Positions 1 to 7,219 of a stretch of 14,235 nucleotides of DNA are shown here, piece after piece. Both the position numbers and the translations under genes were made by a program. Source of the stretch: Opitutales bacterium (GTDB lineage Bacteria; Verrucomicrobiota; Verrucomicrobiia; Opitutales; UBA2987); NCBI GenBank assembly GCA_021772555.1, contig JAJFLT010000205.1, positions 1 through 14,235 on the forward strand. The letters run 5' to 3'. Positions within the stretch are counted from its first letter, which is position 1. Each line of letters starts with the position of its first letter. The notes beneath the pieces were generated by a model. The model had not been told where the DNA came from. It saw nothing but the letters and a program-made list of their open reading frames with translations, and made no database searches.

Positions 1-455
1 ACCGTCAATCCCAGAGATTGGCATTTGAGGGCGACCTCGATGGGGCAAGGATTTTTGCCCGAATTGGAGATCACAATAACGGTCTCTCCGGCCTTCAGAT
101 CGTAAATGGAATGGTGCTTTTCCACCAGCCGGGTTCCGTAACCGGGCAATGTTTCCACCCATCCCCCAGTGGGATCGACAATGGCGCTGACCATTGCGAG
201 CCCGCCCGCGCGGTGCACCAGTTCGCGGGCCAGAATGGCCGAGTGCCCGCTGCCGAATGTATGCAAAACCCCGCCGTTTCCGATGGAGCGGCCGATTACC
301 GCACCCAGCTTCTCCAGGGTATCGCGGTTTTCCCGAAAAATCCGGCTGTTACTTGCCTCAATGAGTTCGAAATATTGGTTGGAAAGATTCATGGGTGAAT
401 ATATTCGGCTGATAGCGCGTTTCTTGTCCAGAACAACCTTGACACGATTGCCCAT
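1..455 (-). CDS. SIS-domain sugar-phosphate isomerase/binding protein, UPF0309-like (3' end outside window)
   Basis: The reading frame gives 151 residues and runs off the left edge of the window, so the C-terminal part is missing. From about residue 26 (NQYFELIE) it looks like the UPF0309 branch of SIS (sugar isomerase) proteins: a helical N-terminus, then the phosphate-binding strand-loop HTFGSGHS (about 66-72), HRAGGLA (81-87), and the second SIS loop VISNSGKNP (128-136). SIS domains bind phosphosugars. Relatives include MurNAc-6-phosphate etherase (MurQ) and phosphosugar isomerases, but the substrate cannot be read from this fragment. The start at 455 is preceded by AAGGA six bases upstream, the best ribosome-binding site in the window. 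An in-frame ATG at 392 fits the usual family N-terminus better but has no such site. The gene is divergent from hppA, with a gap of 193 bases. Fold is confident; function is not. Confidence 0.82.
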   Translation of the reverse strand, partial: MGNRVKVVLDKKRAISRIYSPMNLSNQYFELIEASNSRIFRENRDTLEKLGAVIGRSIGNGGVLHTFGSGHSAILARELVHRAGGLAMVSAIVDPTGGWVETLPGYGTRLVEKHHSIYDLKAGETVIVISNSGKNPCPIEVALKCQSLGLT

Positions 456-584
456 AGTGTTTCCTTAACAGGCCTTAGCGCCTTGGGATTCGGTTAATCG
501 TTACCGGGCGGCAGGTTTTGTAATCGGAAGTTGTCGAAACGACCTAACTTTTCCGGCCAAGAACCCTGCTCCCACAAAGCGGTC

Positions 585-599
585 GCTCGAATTTTGAGC
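585..599. promoter_or_regulatory. Short near-palindrome in the SIS/hppA divergent intergenic region
   Basis: The 15-mer GCTCGAATTTTGAGC has 7-base arms with one mismatch around a single central base. It lies 50 to 64 bases upstream of the hppA start, in the only sizeable gap between two divergent genes. The near two-fold symmetry could be an operator, but chance is equally possible. I saw no convincing -35/-10 pair in 456-648. Confidence 0.2.
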
Positions 600-648
600 A
601 TGTTAAAAAAAATCACCATCAACCTTGTCCTAACGACACTTCAGACCT

Positions 649-2844
649 ATGGAATCTATTTTTTGGATCGCACCTTTATCCGCCGTAATATCGCTTTGTT
701 TCGCTGCTTATTTCTTTCGGCAAATGACGAAAGAAGATGCCGGAACCGACCGCATGCAAGAAATCGCCGCTCACGTAACGGCCGGAGCCCACGCTTATTT
801 GCGGCAGCAATACAAGGTGGTGACCATCGTTTTCGTAATTTTGTTGGCGGTCTTTTTCTTCCTCGCCTTCGGGTTGGAAACCCAGAGCCGGTGGGCGCCC
901 TTTGCATTCGTAACAGGCGGTTTTTTCTCCGGCCTGGCGGGTTTTTTCGGAATGAAAACCGCCACTCATGCGGCCAGCCGGACGGCCCATGCAGCCAGTA
1001 ATTCCCTCGATCACGGCCTCCGGGTGGCTTTTCGCAGCGGCGCCGTCATGGGGCTTTCCGTCGTCGGGCTGGGCCTTCTGGCGATTTGCCTGTGGTTTTA
1101 TTGGCTGACGTTGCGCTACCCGATTGATGGCGATAATGCCTCCGATAATATTATGCGCGTTACCACCATCATGCTCTCTTTTGGCATGGGCGCATCTTTA
1201 CAGGCTCTTTTTGCCAGGGTGGGAGGCGGTATTTACACCAAGGCGGCCGACGTGGGGGCAGACCTCGTGGGCAAGGTCGAGGCCGGCATCCCGGAGGACG
1301 ACCCGCGCAACCCCGCCGTCATCGCCGACAATGTGGGCGATTTCGTGGGCGATGTGGCCGGCATGGGAGCCGATCTTTACGAATCTTATTGCGGCTCCAT
1401 ACTGGCAACGGCGGCTCTCGGAGCAGCGGCTTTTTACGGAAATCCGGAAATGCAGATCATCGCTGTCATCGCTCCGATGATAATCGCCGGAATTGGAGCC
1501 CTATTGTCGGTGCTGGGGGTTTTCCTAGTGCGAGTTAAAAAAGGTGCTGGTCAAAAAGCCCTTCTTCATGCTCTCGATCGTGGAATCAACACGGCCGCCG
1601 CTCTTGTCGTAGTGGCATCATTTTTTGTCCTTAGGGGACTGGGTCTGGAAAACGCCCTCGGCATCTGGGGCGCGGTGGTCATCGGCTTGATTACTGGAAT
1701 AGTGATCGGCAAGGCGACAGAGTATTACACATCCCATGCTCATAAACCGACCCAGGTAATTGCCGACAGTGCTGCTACTGGCTCGGCCACGGTGATTATT
1801 TCCGGAATTTCCATCGGCATGATTTCTACCGCCGTGCCAGTGATTTCCGTCTGCACCGGCATCATTCTGGCATTCAGTTTCGCCTCTGGTTTCGACTTTA
1901 CCAATCTCTCCATGGGGCTTTACGGAATAGGTTTTGCCGCCGTCGGCATGCTTTCCACCCTCGGCATTACTCTGGCCACGGACGCCTATGGTCCCATTGC
2001 CGACAACGCCGGTGGCAATGCCGAAATGAGCAAACTGCCTCCCGAAGTACGGGAGCGGACCGATGCCCTCGACGCCCTCGGCAACACCACCGCAGCCATT
2101 GGTAAAGGTTTCGCTATCGGTTCGGCCGCGTTGACTGCATTGGCCCTCCTGGCATCCTATATGGAGCAATTGAAAGCCGGTTTGAACGGTAGCGAGAAGA
2201 AAGTCGCCGACTTCCAGAGTAAAATGGGTATGGATATTTCCGATGCGCTCTTTATCGATTACATAAATTATTTCGGCATCCATTTGATGAACCCGATTGT
2301 ATTGATTGGGGTTTTTACCGGTTCCCTCATGGCCTTTTTGTTTTGCGGGTTTACCATGCAGGCGGTGGGCCGGGCAGCCTCCGCCATGATGGAAGAAGTG
2401 CGCCGGCAGTTCCGTGCAGACGCCGGCATACTGGAGGGAACTTCCGTTCCGGACTACGCGCGCTGTGTTGCCATTTCCACCCGGGGAGCCCAGAAGGAAA
2501 TGCTCATGCCCTCTTTGTTGGCGGTGCTCACTCCGGTCATCATGGGTCTGGTTTTCGGTCCCGCCGGAGTCATCGGCCTGTTGACGGGAGGACTTTGTTC
2601 GGGCTTTGTTCTGGCGGTCTTCATGGCCAATGCCGGTGGTGCCTGGGACAATGCCAAGAAATTCATCGAAGAGGGCAACATGGGCGGAAAAGGTTCCGAT
2701 GCCCATAAAGCGACGGTTATTGGTGACACGGTGGGCGATCCCTTCAAGGATACTTCCGGTCCCAGTTTAAACATTCTCATAAAATTGATGAGTATGGTAT
2801 CCATCGTTATGGCCGGTGTGACTGCCGCCTATAGCCTGCTTTAA
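649..2844 (+). CDS. hppA: K+-dependent membrane-bound pyrophosphatase, Na+/H+ pump
   Basis: An integral membrane protein of 731 residues, the usual family length, that couples PPi hydrolysis to Na+ and/or H+ export across the cytoplasmic membrane. Family motifs run in order: DVGADLVGKVE (201-211), the acidic Mg-PPi site EDDPRNP through NVGD (216-231), FVGD (232-235), TDAYGPIADNAGGNAEM (444-460) and GDTVGDPFKDTSGPSLN (692-708). GNTTAAIGKG (478-487) has Ala at position 482, where K+-independent enzymes have Lys, so K+ dependence is expected. Glu245 in LYESY is at the position found in Na+-transporting members. An oddity is Phe232, where most relatives have Asn in the repeated NVGDNVGD. The hydrophobic profile fits the expected 16 or so membrane helices. 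The start codon lacks a clear Shine-Dalgarno. The ABC transporter genes follow on the same strand. Confidence 0.95.
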   Translation: MESIFWIAPLSAVISLCFAAYFFRQMTKEDAGTDRMQEIAAHVTAGAHAYLRQQYKVVTIVFVILLAVFFFLAFGLETQSRWAPFAFVTGGFFSGLAGFFGMKTATHAASRTAHAASNSLDHGLRVAFRSGAVMGLSVVGLGLLAICLWFYWLTLRYPIDGDNASDNIMRVTTIMLSFGMGASLQALFARVGGGIYTKAADVGADLVGKVEAGIPEDDPRNPAVIADNVGDFVGDVAGMGADLYESYCGSILATAALGAAAFYGNPEMQIIAVIAPMIIAGIGALLSVLGVFLVRVKKGAGQKALLHALDRGINTAAALVVVASFFVLRGLGLENALGIWGAVVIGLITGIVIGKATEYYTSHAHKPTQVIADSAATGSATVIISGISIGMISTAVPVISVCTGIILAFSFASGFDFTNLSMGLYGIGFAAVGMLSTLGITLATDAYGPIADNAGGNAEMSKLPPEVRERTDALDALGNTTAAIGKGFAIGSAALTALALLASYMEQLKAGLNGSEKKVADFQSKMGMDISDALFIDYINYFGIHLMNPIVLIGVFTGSLMAFLFCGFTMQAVGRAASAMMEEVRRQFRADAGILEGTSVPDYARCVAISTRGAQKEMLMPSLLAVLTPVIMGLVFGPAGVIGLLTGGLCSGFVLAVFMANAGGAWDNAKKFIEEGNMGGKGSDAHKATVIGDTVGDPFKDTSGPSLNILIKLMSMVSIVMAGVTAAYSLL

Positions 2845-2900
2845 AAAAAATGGCGGCAATTTCCCACCGCCGCGAAAAGGGCGCCCGGACATTCTCTACC

Positions 2901-3836
2901 ATGCCTGATTCAGCGGTACGGCTTCTCAGCGTGGTCAAAAACTACGACCGGCAAAGGGCCGTGGACAATTTGTCCCTGGAAGTCCCAGCCGGTTCCATTT
3001 ACGGATTCATCGGCCCCAACGGTTCCGGTAAAACGACCACCTTGCGCCTGATCCTGCACCTGATCCTGCCTGACCAAGGAATTGTTGAAGTGCTCGGGGA
3101 AAGAGGAACCCGCGCCGCCAACGACAGGATCGGCTATCTTCCGGAGGAGCGTGGGCTCTACAAAAAAATGACAGTCCAGCGACAAATCGGATATTTCGGC
3201 AGACTCAAGGGAGTGAGCGGACCGCTGATCCGAAAACGAACCGAATACTGGCTCGATCGTTTGGGATTGGCCGATCGCATCGGGGCCAAAACGGAAAGCC
3301 TTTCCAAGGGCATGAGACAAAAGGTGCAGTTCATCACGGCCGTCATCATGAAGCCGGACATACTCATCCTCGATGAACCGTTTTCCGGGCTCGATCCTCT
3401 CAATCTGGAAACCATCCGGAAAGAAATCCTCCAACTCAAGCGGGAGGGAACCACCATCCTCTTATCCACCCACGACATGACTGCGGCCGAGAATATGTGC
3501 GATAACATTTTCATGATCGATGGCGGCAAAAAAGTGCTCGACGGCCCGCTGTCCAAAATTCAGGAAAATTTCGGACAGGATACGATACGGGTGCGCCTTC
3601 GCGGGAACGAATTTAACTCCTGGGAGACCCTGCCCGGAGTTTCTGCGGTAAGGGACCAAGGGCGTTACCAGGAGCTTCGGTTTAAGGGCGATTCGGGCGA
3701 AATCATCGAACAGCTTTCCCGGTTAGGCGTGGTCGAGCATTTCGAAATAGTGCAGCCCTCACTGCACGATATATTCTTGCGTCTGGCAGCTGGGGACAAA
3801 CCGCCTGAGAAAGAAAGCGAGCCGAGCGATGAATAA
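2901..3836 (+). CDS. ABC exporter ATP-binding protein, NatA/YhaQ-like
   Basis: A nucleotide-binding subunit of an ABC-2-type exporter, about 311 residues from this start. Walker A GPNGSGKTT (38-46), a Q-loop-region variant YLPEERGLY (80-88) typical of NatA/YhaQ-type ATPases, signature LSKGM (134-138), Walker B ILILDEP (154-160) and H-loop STHD (189-192) are all intact, so ATP hydrolysis is expected. The C-terminal 80 or so residues after FGQDTIRVRL look like the accessory domain (DUF4162 type) common in this group. An in-frame ATG at 2850 would add 17 residues. I prefer 2901 because the conserved ABC fold begins a few residues later (VRLLSVVKNY) and the extension looks non-conserved. Neither start has a good Shine-Dalgarno. 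The gene overlaps its permease by 8 bases, so the two are translationally coupled. The exported substrate is unknown. Confidence 0.92.
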   Translation: MPDSAVRLLSVVKNYDRQRAVDNLSLEVPAGSIYGFIGPNGSGKTTTLRLILHLILPDQGIVEVLGERGTRAANDRIGYLPEERGLYKKMTVQRQIGYFGRLKGVSGPLIRKRTEYWLDRLGLADRIGAKTESLSKGMRQKVQFITAVIMKPDILILDEPFSGLDPLNLETIRKEILQLKREGTTILLSTHDMTAAENMCDNIFMIDGGKKVLDGPLSKIQENFGQDTIRVRLRGNEFNSWETLPGVSAVRDQGRYQELRFKGDSGEIIEQLSRLGVVEHFEIVQPSLHDIFLRLAAGDKPPEKESEPSDE

Positions 3837-5148
3837 AATCTGGAGCATCGCCTGGAACGACTACCTCTTGACGGTCGCTTCACGCACTTTCCTCATCAGT
3901 TTGCTGCTGGCGCCCCTGCTTTTTCTCGGCATTTCAGGCATTCAGTTAATCGCCCGCAGCAATAAGGACCTGGGTGACAAGGTTTTGGTGGTTGTCGATC
4001 GCAGCGAAGTCCTTTATCCCGCCATCGCGGAAAAGGCGGTCAAAAGAAACCGCGGCGACAAGGTGTTAAGCGGAGAAAGGGGCAAGAAAACAAAGGTCGG
4101 TTCCCGGTTTTTGGTTGAACCCTATCGGGACGATTTCGGGGGAACGAATGAAATCGAAAAAGTTCTCTCGGAAAAAGTTCGCAACAAGGATATTTTCGCT
4201 TTTGCCCTGATCGGGATGGATGTCGTTCATCCGGGCCGGGGCTCCGACAATAAAATTTCATATTACTCGGATTCTCCGGCCGCTTACGACCTGCCGGAAT
4301 GGCTTAGCGAGGTTGCCAACGAAAAAGTGGAGTCGCTGCGGTTCGAGAGCGCTGGAATTCATCGGCGCACGGTGAACAAGTTACAACAACCCGTTTCCCT
4401 GGATCGTTTTGGCCTGGCCGAAGTGTCCGCGGAAGGCTTGGAAAAACAGGCCCAAAAGGAGGACATGGTGGAGGCATTCATCGTGCCGCTGGGGGCCGTC
4501 TTCCTCCTCTTCGTCATCGTTAATATGAGTGCTCCCCTTATGCTGAACATGGTTATCGAGGAAAAAATGAACAAGATCATGGAAGTGCTGGTTTCCTCGG
4601 CTCCGCCTTTTTACCTCATGTTGGGTAAGTTGCTGGCCGCCACCATGGTCGGACTCACTTTGGCGACGGTCTACCTTGGGTCCATGACCGCTTTGTTCCT
4701 GACTATTGGCGAAGTGGATAGCATTCCCGGACGGCTCTGCTTGTGGTTTATTCTCTTCCTCATCCTTGCCTTGATGAGCTATGGGTCGATTTGGGGAAGC
4801 ATCGGGGCGGCCTGTTCGGAGATTAAGGACACCCAAAACTTTGCCGGCTTGACCATGGTCATGGTTATTGCGCCGTTGGCGCTGGTAATCCCTGTCATGG
4901 AATCACCGGGGAGTGCATTTTCCATTGGCATTTCGCTGGTTCCACTCTTTGCGCCCGTAATTATGCTTCTGCGTCTGGGAATTCCTCCCGGCCCAGCGAC
5001 TTGGGAGATTCTGCTCAGTCTGGTTCTTTGCGTTGGCTTTACAATGTTTTGTGTTTGGGGCAGCGGCAAAATATTTCGATTCGGGCTAATGGCCCAAGGG
5101 CACCGGCCGAATCTGGGCCAGGTAATTCGATGGCTCTTGTCATCTTAA
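3829..5148 (+). CDS. ABC exporter permease, NatB/YhaP-like (ABC-2 type)
   Basis: The 439-residue membrane partner of the preceding ATPase, starting inside its last codons. The architecture is that of the ABC2_membrane_3 family. It has one N-terminal helix (about 20-42), a soluble extracytoplasmic segment of about 170 residues, then a block of about five helices from about 216 to 411. Recognisable marks are IEEKMNKIMEVLVSS (243-257), the cytoplasmic loop with the conserved 'EEK..KIMEVL' pattern, ACSEIKDTQNF (328-338), and the C-terminal KIFRFGLMAQGHRP (414-427). Relatives include the NatB Na+ efflux permease and YhaP, but many homologues have no known substrate, so Na+ export is only one option. 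Having it next to a PPi-driven ion pump is suggestive of ion homeostasis, not proof. Confidence 0.88.
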   Translation: MNKIWSIAWNDYLLTVASRTFLISLLLAPLLFLGISGIQLIARSNKDLGDKVLVVVDRSEVLYPAIAEKAVKRNRGDKVLSGERGKKTKVGSRFLVEPYRDDFGGTNEIEKVLSEKVRNKDIFAFALIGMDVVHPGRGSDNKISYYSDSPAAYDLPEWLSEVANEKVESLRFESAGIHRRTVNKLQQPVSLDRFGLAEVSAEGLEKQAQKEDMVEAFIVPLGAVFLLFVIVNMSAPLMLNMVIEEKMNKIMEVLVSSAPPFYLMLGKLLAATMVGLTLATVYLGSMTALFLTIGEVDSIPGRLCLWFILFLILALMSYGSIWGSIGAACSEIKDTQNFAGLTMVMVIAPLALVIPVMESPGSAFSIGISLVPLFAPVIMLLRLGIPPGPATWEILLSLVLCVGFTMFCVWGSGKIFRFGLMAQGHRPNLGQVIRWLLSS

Positions 5149-5222
5149 ACATACGGAAACAGCTATGCCGCCGGATAAAATTTCGTATCCATCACCAAAA
5201 TGAGAATCTTTATGTTTCATAA

Positions 5223-5315
5223 AACCGCTGATTACACAGATAAACGCGGATAAAGAAAATGATTTTAGAGTGCTATTTAACAAATTATCTGTGTCTATCT
5301 GTGTAATCTGTGGTT
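5223..5315. repeat. Imperfect inverted repeat, dispersed palindrome type, between convergent genes
   Basis: The arms are 5223-5253 and 5285-5315, 31 bases each, matching at 26 of 31 positions with a 31-base spacer. The shared core is GATTACACAGATA on the left and its complement TATCTGTGTAATC on the right. Three of the five mismatches become G-U pairs if the plus strand is transcribed, so plus-strand RNA would fold better than minus-strand RNA. The right arm itself carries three imperfect copies of ATCTGTG at 9-10 base spacing (5287, 5297, 5306). It fills most of the 183-base gap between the convergent permease and methyltransferase genes, where it could act as a bidirectional terminator or mRNA stabiliser. 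It is AT-richer than the flanking genes, which hints at a mobile or dispersed element. Confidence 0.75.
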
Positions 5316-5331
5316 AAAAAAGGAGCACCGT

Positions 5332-5877
5332 TCATTCTTTTGTTTTTTCAATGATGAATAGCAATGGAGCGGATTTGGACTTTTGGTTTTGGGGTATTTC
5401 GGCGCATTCCACGATGGATTCTTTTGTGTAGAGTGAAGAGGCCCAATCACCCACCGCTATATATTCCTGACACCCTCCAGGATGCCCCCGGTAGCATACG
5501 ATTGTAATGATTCCACCCGGTCGCAAAAGGCTGTAGGCCGCTTTCAAGGCATCGATAGTGTCGCCAGGTTTTGTAATCAAACTCTTATCGCCTCCCGGCA
5601 GGTACCCGAGATTGAACATTATGGCGCGGACTTCGCCTCTTGTTTCATGAGAAAGATGATCGGCCATATCAGTATGGTTGGCCCGGATAAGTCGGACTCT
5701 TTCCCTTAATTCCTCTTGGTCGAGGAGTAGGCGAGTTTTGGCCAGGGCTTCTTCCTGAATATCGAAGCCGAAAACTTTTCCTTCGGCACCAACCCGTTTG
5801 GCTAAAAATACCGTGTCGTGTCCATTGCCGACAGTTGCGTCTATGACAACACTGCCTTGGCCAATAACTGCGGCCAC
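5332..5877 (-). CDS. mnmM: Class I SAM-dependent methyltransferase, MnmM/YtqB (rRNA_methylase) family
   Basis: The 181-residue product carries the marks of the YtqB family: SAM motif I IDATVGNGHDT (12-22), the acidic strand FGFDIQEEA (37-45) and the family-specific NLGYLPGGDKS (89-99). HPGG (132-135) and the C-terminal NQ.....APLLFIIEK (164-178) follow. Relatives in Bacillus methylate nm5U34 to mnm5U34 in tRNA anticodons, hence the symbol; the older name 'rRNA methylase' is only a domain label. The start is uncertain. GTG at 5877 has AGGAAAG just upstream, but the frame stays open and homology-like residues (NPVKSAQERV) precede it. A CTG at 5931 would give about 199 residues, closer to the 194 of YtqB, and would overlap the upstream lipoprotein gene by 8 bases. 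It is the last gene of a minus-strand cluster. Confidence 0.88.
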   Translation of the reverse strand: MAAVIGQGSVVIDATVGNGHDTVFLAKRVGAEGKVFGFDIQEEALAKTRLLLDQEELRERVRLIRANHTDMADHLSHETRGEVRAIMFNLGYLPGGDKSLITKPGDTIDALKAAYSLLRPGGIITIVCYRGHPGGCQEYIAVGDWASSLYTKESIVECAEIPQNQKSKSAPLLFIIEKTKE

Positions 5878-5923
5878 TCTTTCCTGGGCCGATTTAACGG
5901 GATTGTAACGAACTTCGGTACGA

Positions 5924-6262
5924 TCACTCAGGTCTGTATTCCCAGCGCTTTTTTTCTTCGTTCCAATGTTGAAGCGAATCTGGCTCGACGTATTCGTATT
6001 GGCCGGTGTCGAGATTAAAGGCTTTGACCGTATCCTGGTTCATTTCCCTGGTTTCTTCCTGCCGGACCTGTTCATTGCTTTCCTTGATTTTGGCAATATA
6101 TCCATCGATCCCCGTGGTTTCGCCAGAAACAACGGAGCCCAATGGCGATTCCTGGACTCCCGTAGCTACCGGACGGAGGGGAGAATGATCGGGGTTTTGG
6201 CAACCGGTCCACAGGAAAAGACTGATTGCCGCCGAGGATAAATTAACGAGAACTCGTTTCAT
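5924..6262 (-). CDS. Small predicted lipoprotein, function unknown
   Basis: A 112-residue product. The N-terminus MKRVLVNLSSAAISLFLWTGC has a basic start, a hydrophobic stretch and a Cys at 21 in an LWTGC context. That is a usable lipobox, although Trp at -3 is atypical. The mature part is hydrophilic, with an acidic/Gln-rich segment (about 60-80, KESNEQVRQEETREMNQ) that may be helical. It ends in a tryptophan/tyrosine-bearing tail (HWNEEKKRWEYRPE). I recognise no family. It lies between the dapF-like gene (81-base gap) and the methyltransferase, on the same strand, so it is probably part of that transcript. No clear Shine-Dalgarno precedes the ATG. Confidence 0.7.
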   Translation of the reverse strand: MKRVLVNLSSAAISLFLWTGCQNPDHSPLRPVATGVQESPLGSVVSGETTGIDGYIAKIKESNEQVRQEETREMNQDTVKAFNLDTGQYEYVEPDSLQHWNEEKKRWEYRPE

Positions 6263-6270
6263 CTTAATTT

Positions 6271-6340
6271 AAAAATGGCAGTATCCACCGGATTCCGCAA
6301 CCTCAATTGACGCAAAATTGCCTGCTTGTGTACCATTTTT
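6271..6340. repeat. Inverted repeat in the gap between dapF homologue and lipoprotein gene
   Basis: AAAAATGGCA at 6271-6280 and TACCATTTTT at 6331-6340 pair over 8 perfect bases plus one A-T and one G-U position, enclosing 50 bases. It occupies almost the whole 81-base gap between the dapF-like stop and the lipoprotein start. The A- and T-tracts resemble parts of a terminator, but the loop is long for one. It may be chance in an AT-rich gap. Confidence 0.3.
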
Positions 6341-6343
6341 CCT

Positions 6344-7186
6344 TTAAATCCCATCCAGGGCTTCGGCATCGAGTTCAAATTGACCCACTTTTGTGGCCGG
6401 ACCCGTTATGGTAATCTCATAGCCGTCGCCGATCTGAACCTCCAGTTTTCCCCCCGGCATGTGGACCGTCAGAGTTGCATCGACAGCCCCTATTTTGTGC
6501 GCCACCGCGGCGGCTGCGCTGCTGCTGCTGCCTGAAGCAAGGGTATAGCCGGCCCCGCGTTCCCATATTTCGAGTTGGATATTGGCTCGATCGAGGACTT
6601 TCAGGAGTTGGACATTGGTTCTGTTCGGAAACAACTCGTGATTTTCCAGAATCGGCCCCAATTCATGGGCCAGAGCGCTGGAAATTTCCTCCATAGGCAG
6701 AACGCAGTGTGGATTCCCTATGGTAGCGGCATAAAACTGATAATTTCGGCCATTAATTTCAATGGGTTCCGCCAAAACTTCACGTTTCAGACCGGTCACG
6801 GGAATCGCTTCGCTGTCAAAGGATACTTTGCCCATGTCCACTACTATTTTACCGGCACCGGGGCCGACTTGGCAGGTGACGATACCCCCCGCGGTCGAAA
6901 TGGTAAACGGTTTTTCCGAGACCAGCTTTTCGTCCCAAAGGTAGCGGGAAAAAATTCTCAAACCATTGCCGCTTTTTTCTGCTTCACCGCCATCGGGGTT
7001 GAAGATGCGTAAACCGAAATCAGCCTCCTCACAAGGCAGGGGCCCAAACAGGATGCCGTCCGAACCGAGTCCAAAATTGCGGTGGCAAATGAGCCGGATT
7101 TCGACCTCCGTTAATTTCCGATCGATATCGTTCGGATTGAGAACGAGGTAATCGTTGCCCAAAGCATGGTACTTTTGGAATTTCAT
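6344..7186 (-). CDS. dapF: Diaminopimelate epimerase homologue with both catalytic Cys replaced by Ser
   Basis: About 280 residues from Met at 7186, the normal DapF length. DapF converts LL- to meso-diaminopimelate for lysine and peptidoglycan synthesis by a two-thiol, cofactor-free mechanism. The two-domain PLP-independent racemase fold is clear. It has MKFQKYHALGNDYLVL at the start, FNPDGGEAEKSGNGLR in the first half, ATIGNPHCVLPME, and WERGAGYTLASGSSSS in the second half. The standard motifs are 'CGN' and 'GETLACGTGA'. Here both cysteines are serine, codon AGC at 6971-6973 and TCA at 6533-6535, which are residues 72 and 218 from this start. Glu of WERGAG and the Asn/Asp framework remain. 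An upstream in-frame ATG at 7207 would add 7 residues; I prefer 7186 because the family begins there, although GGAG lies a long 15 bases before it. The family is sure; epimerase activity is not. Confidence 0.85.
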   Translation of the reverse strand: MKFQKYHALGNDYLVLNPNDIDRKLTEVEIRLICHRNFGLGSDGILFGPLPCEEADFGLRIFNPDGGEAEKSGNGLRIFSRYLWDEKLVSEKPFTISTAGGIVTCQVGPGAGKIVVDMGKVSFDSEAIPVTGLKREVLAEPIEINGRNYQFYAATIGNPHCVLPMEEISSALAHELGPILENHELFPNRTNVQLLKVLDRANIQLEIWERGAGYTLASGSSSSAAAAVAHKIGAVDATLTVHMPGGKLEVQIGDGYEITITGPATKVGQFELDAEALDGI

Positions 7187-7219
7187 AAGATGTGAAATCT
7201 TCTCCATCGATTGATTATT

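Noticed and set aside
18..468. Two plus-strand open frames at the left edge
   Set aside because: Both are antisense to the SIS-domain gene, which has clear motifs and a good ribosome-binding site.
1618..2706. Long open frame of 362 codons on the minus strand inside hppA
   Set aside because: It lies fully inside a certain pyrophosphatase gene, has low-complexity His/Gly-rich composition and no recognisable domain. It is a shadow of the GC-skewed codons.
2843..2871. Stem GGCGG/CCGCC next to a run of eight A, a terminator-like pattern on the minus strand after hppA
   Set aside because: The stem is only five pairs, and the T-run would follow it only on the strand that carries no gene here. At most it would stop antisense transcription.
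2850..2900. ATG at 2850 as the ABC ATPase start
   Set aside because: The extra 17 residues look unlike the family and have no ribosome-binding site. Kept only as an alternative start.
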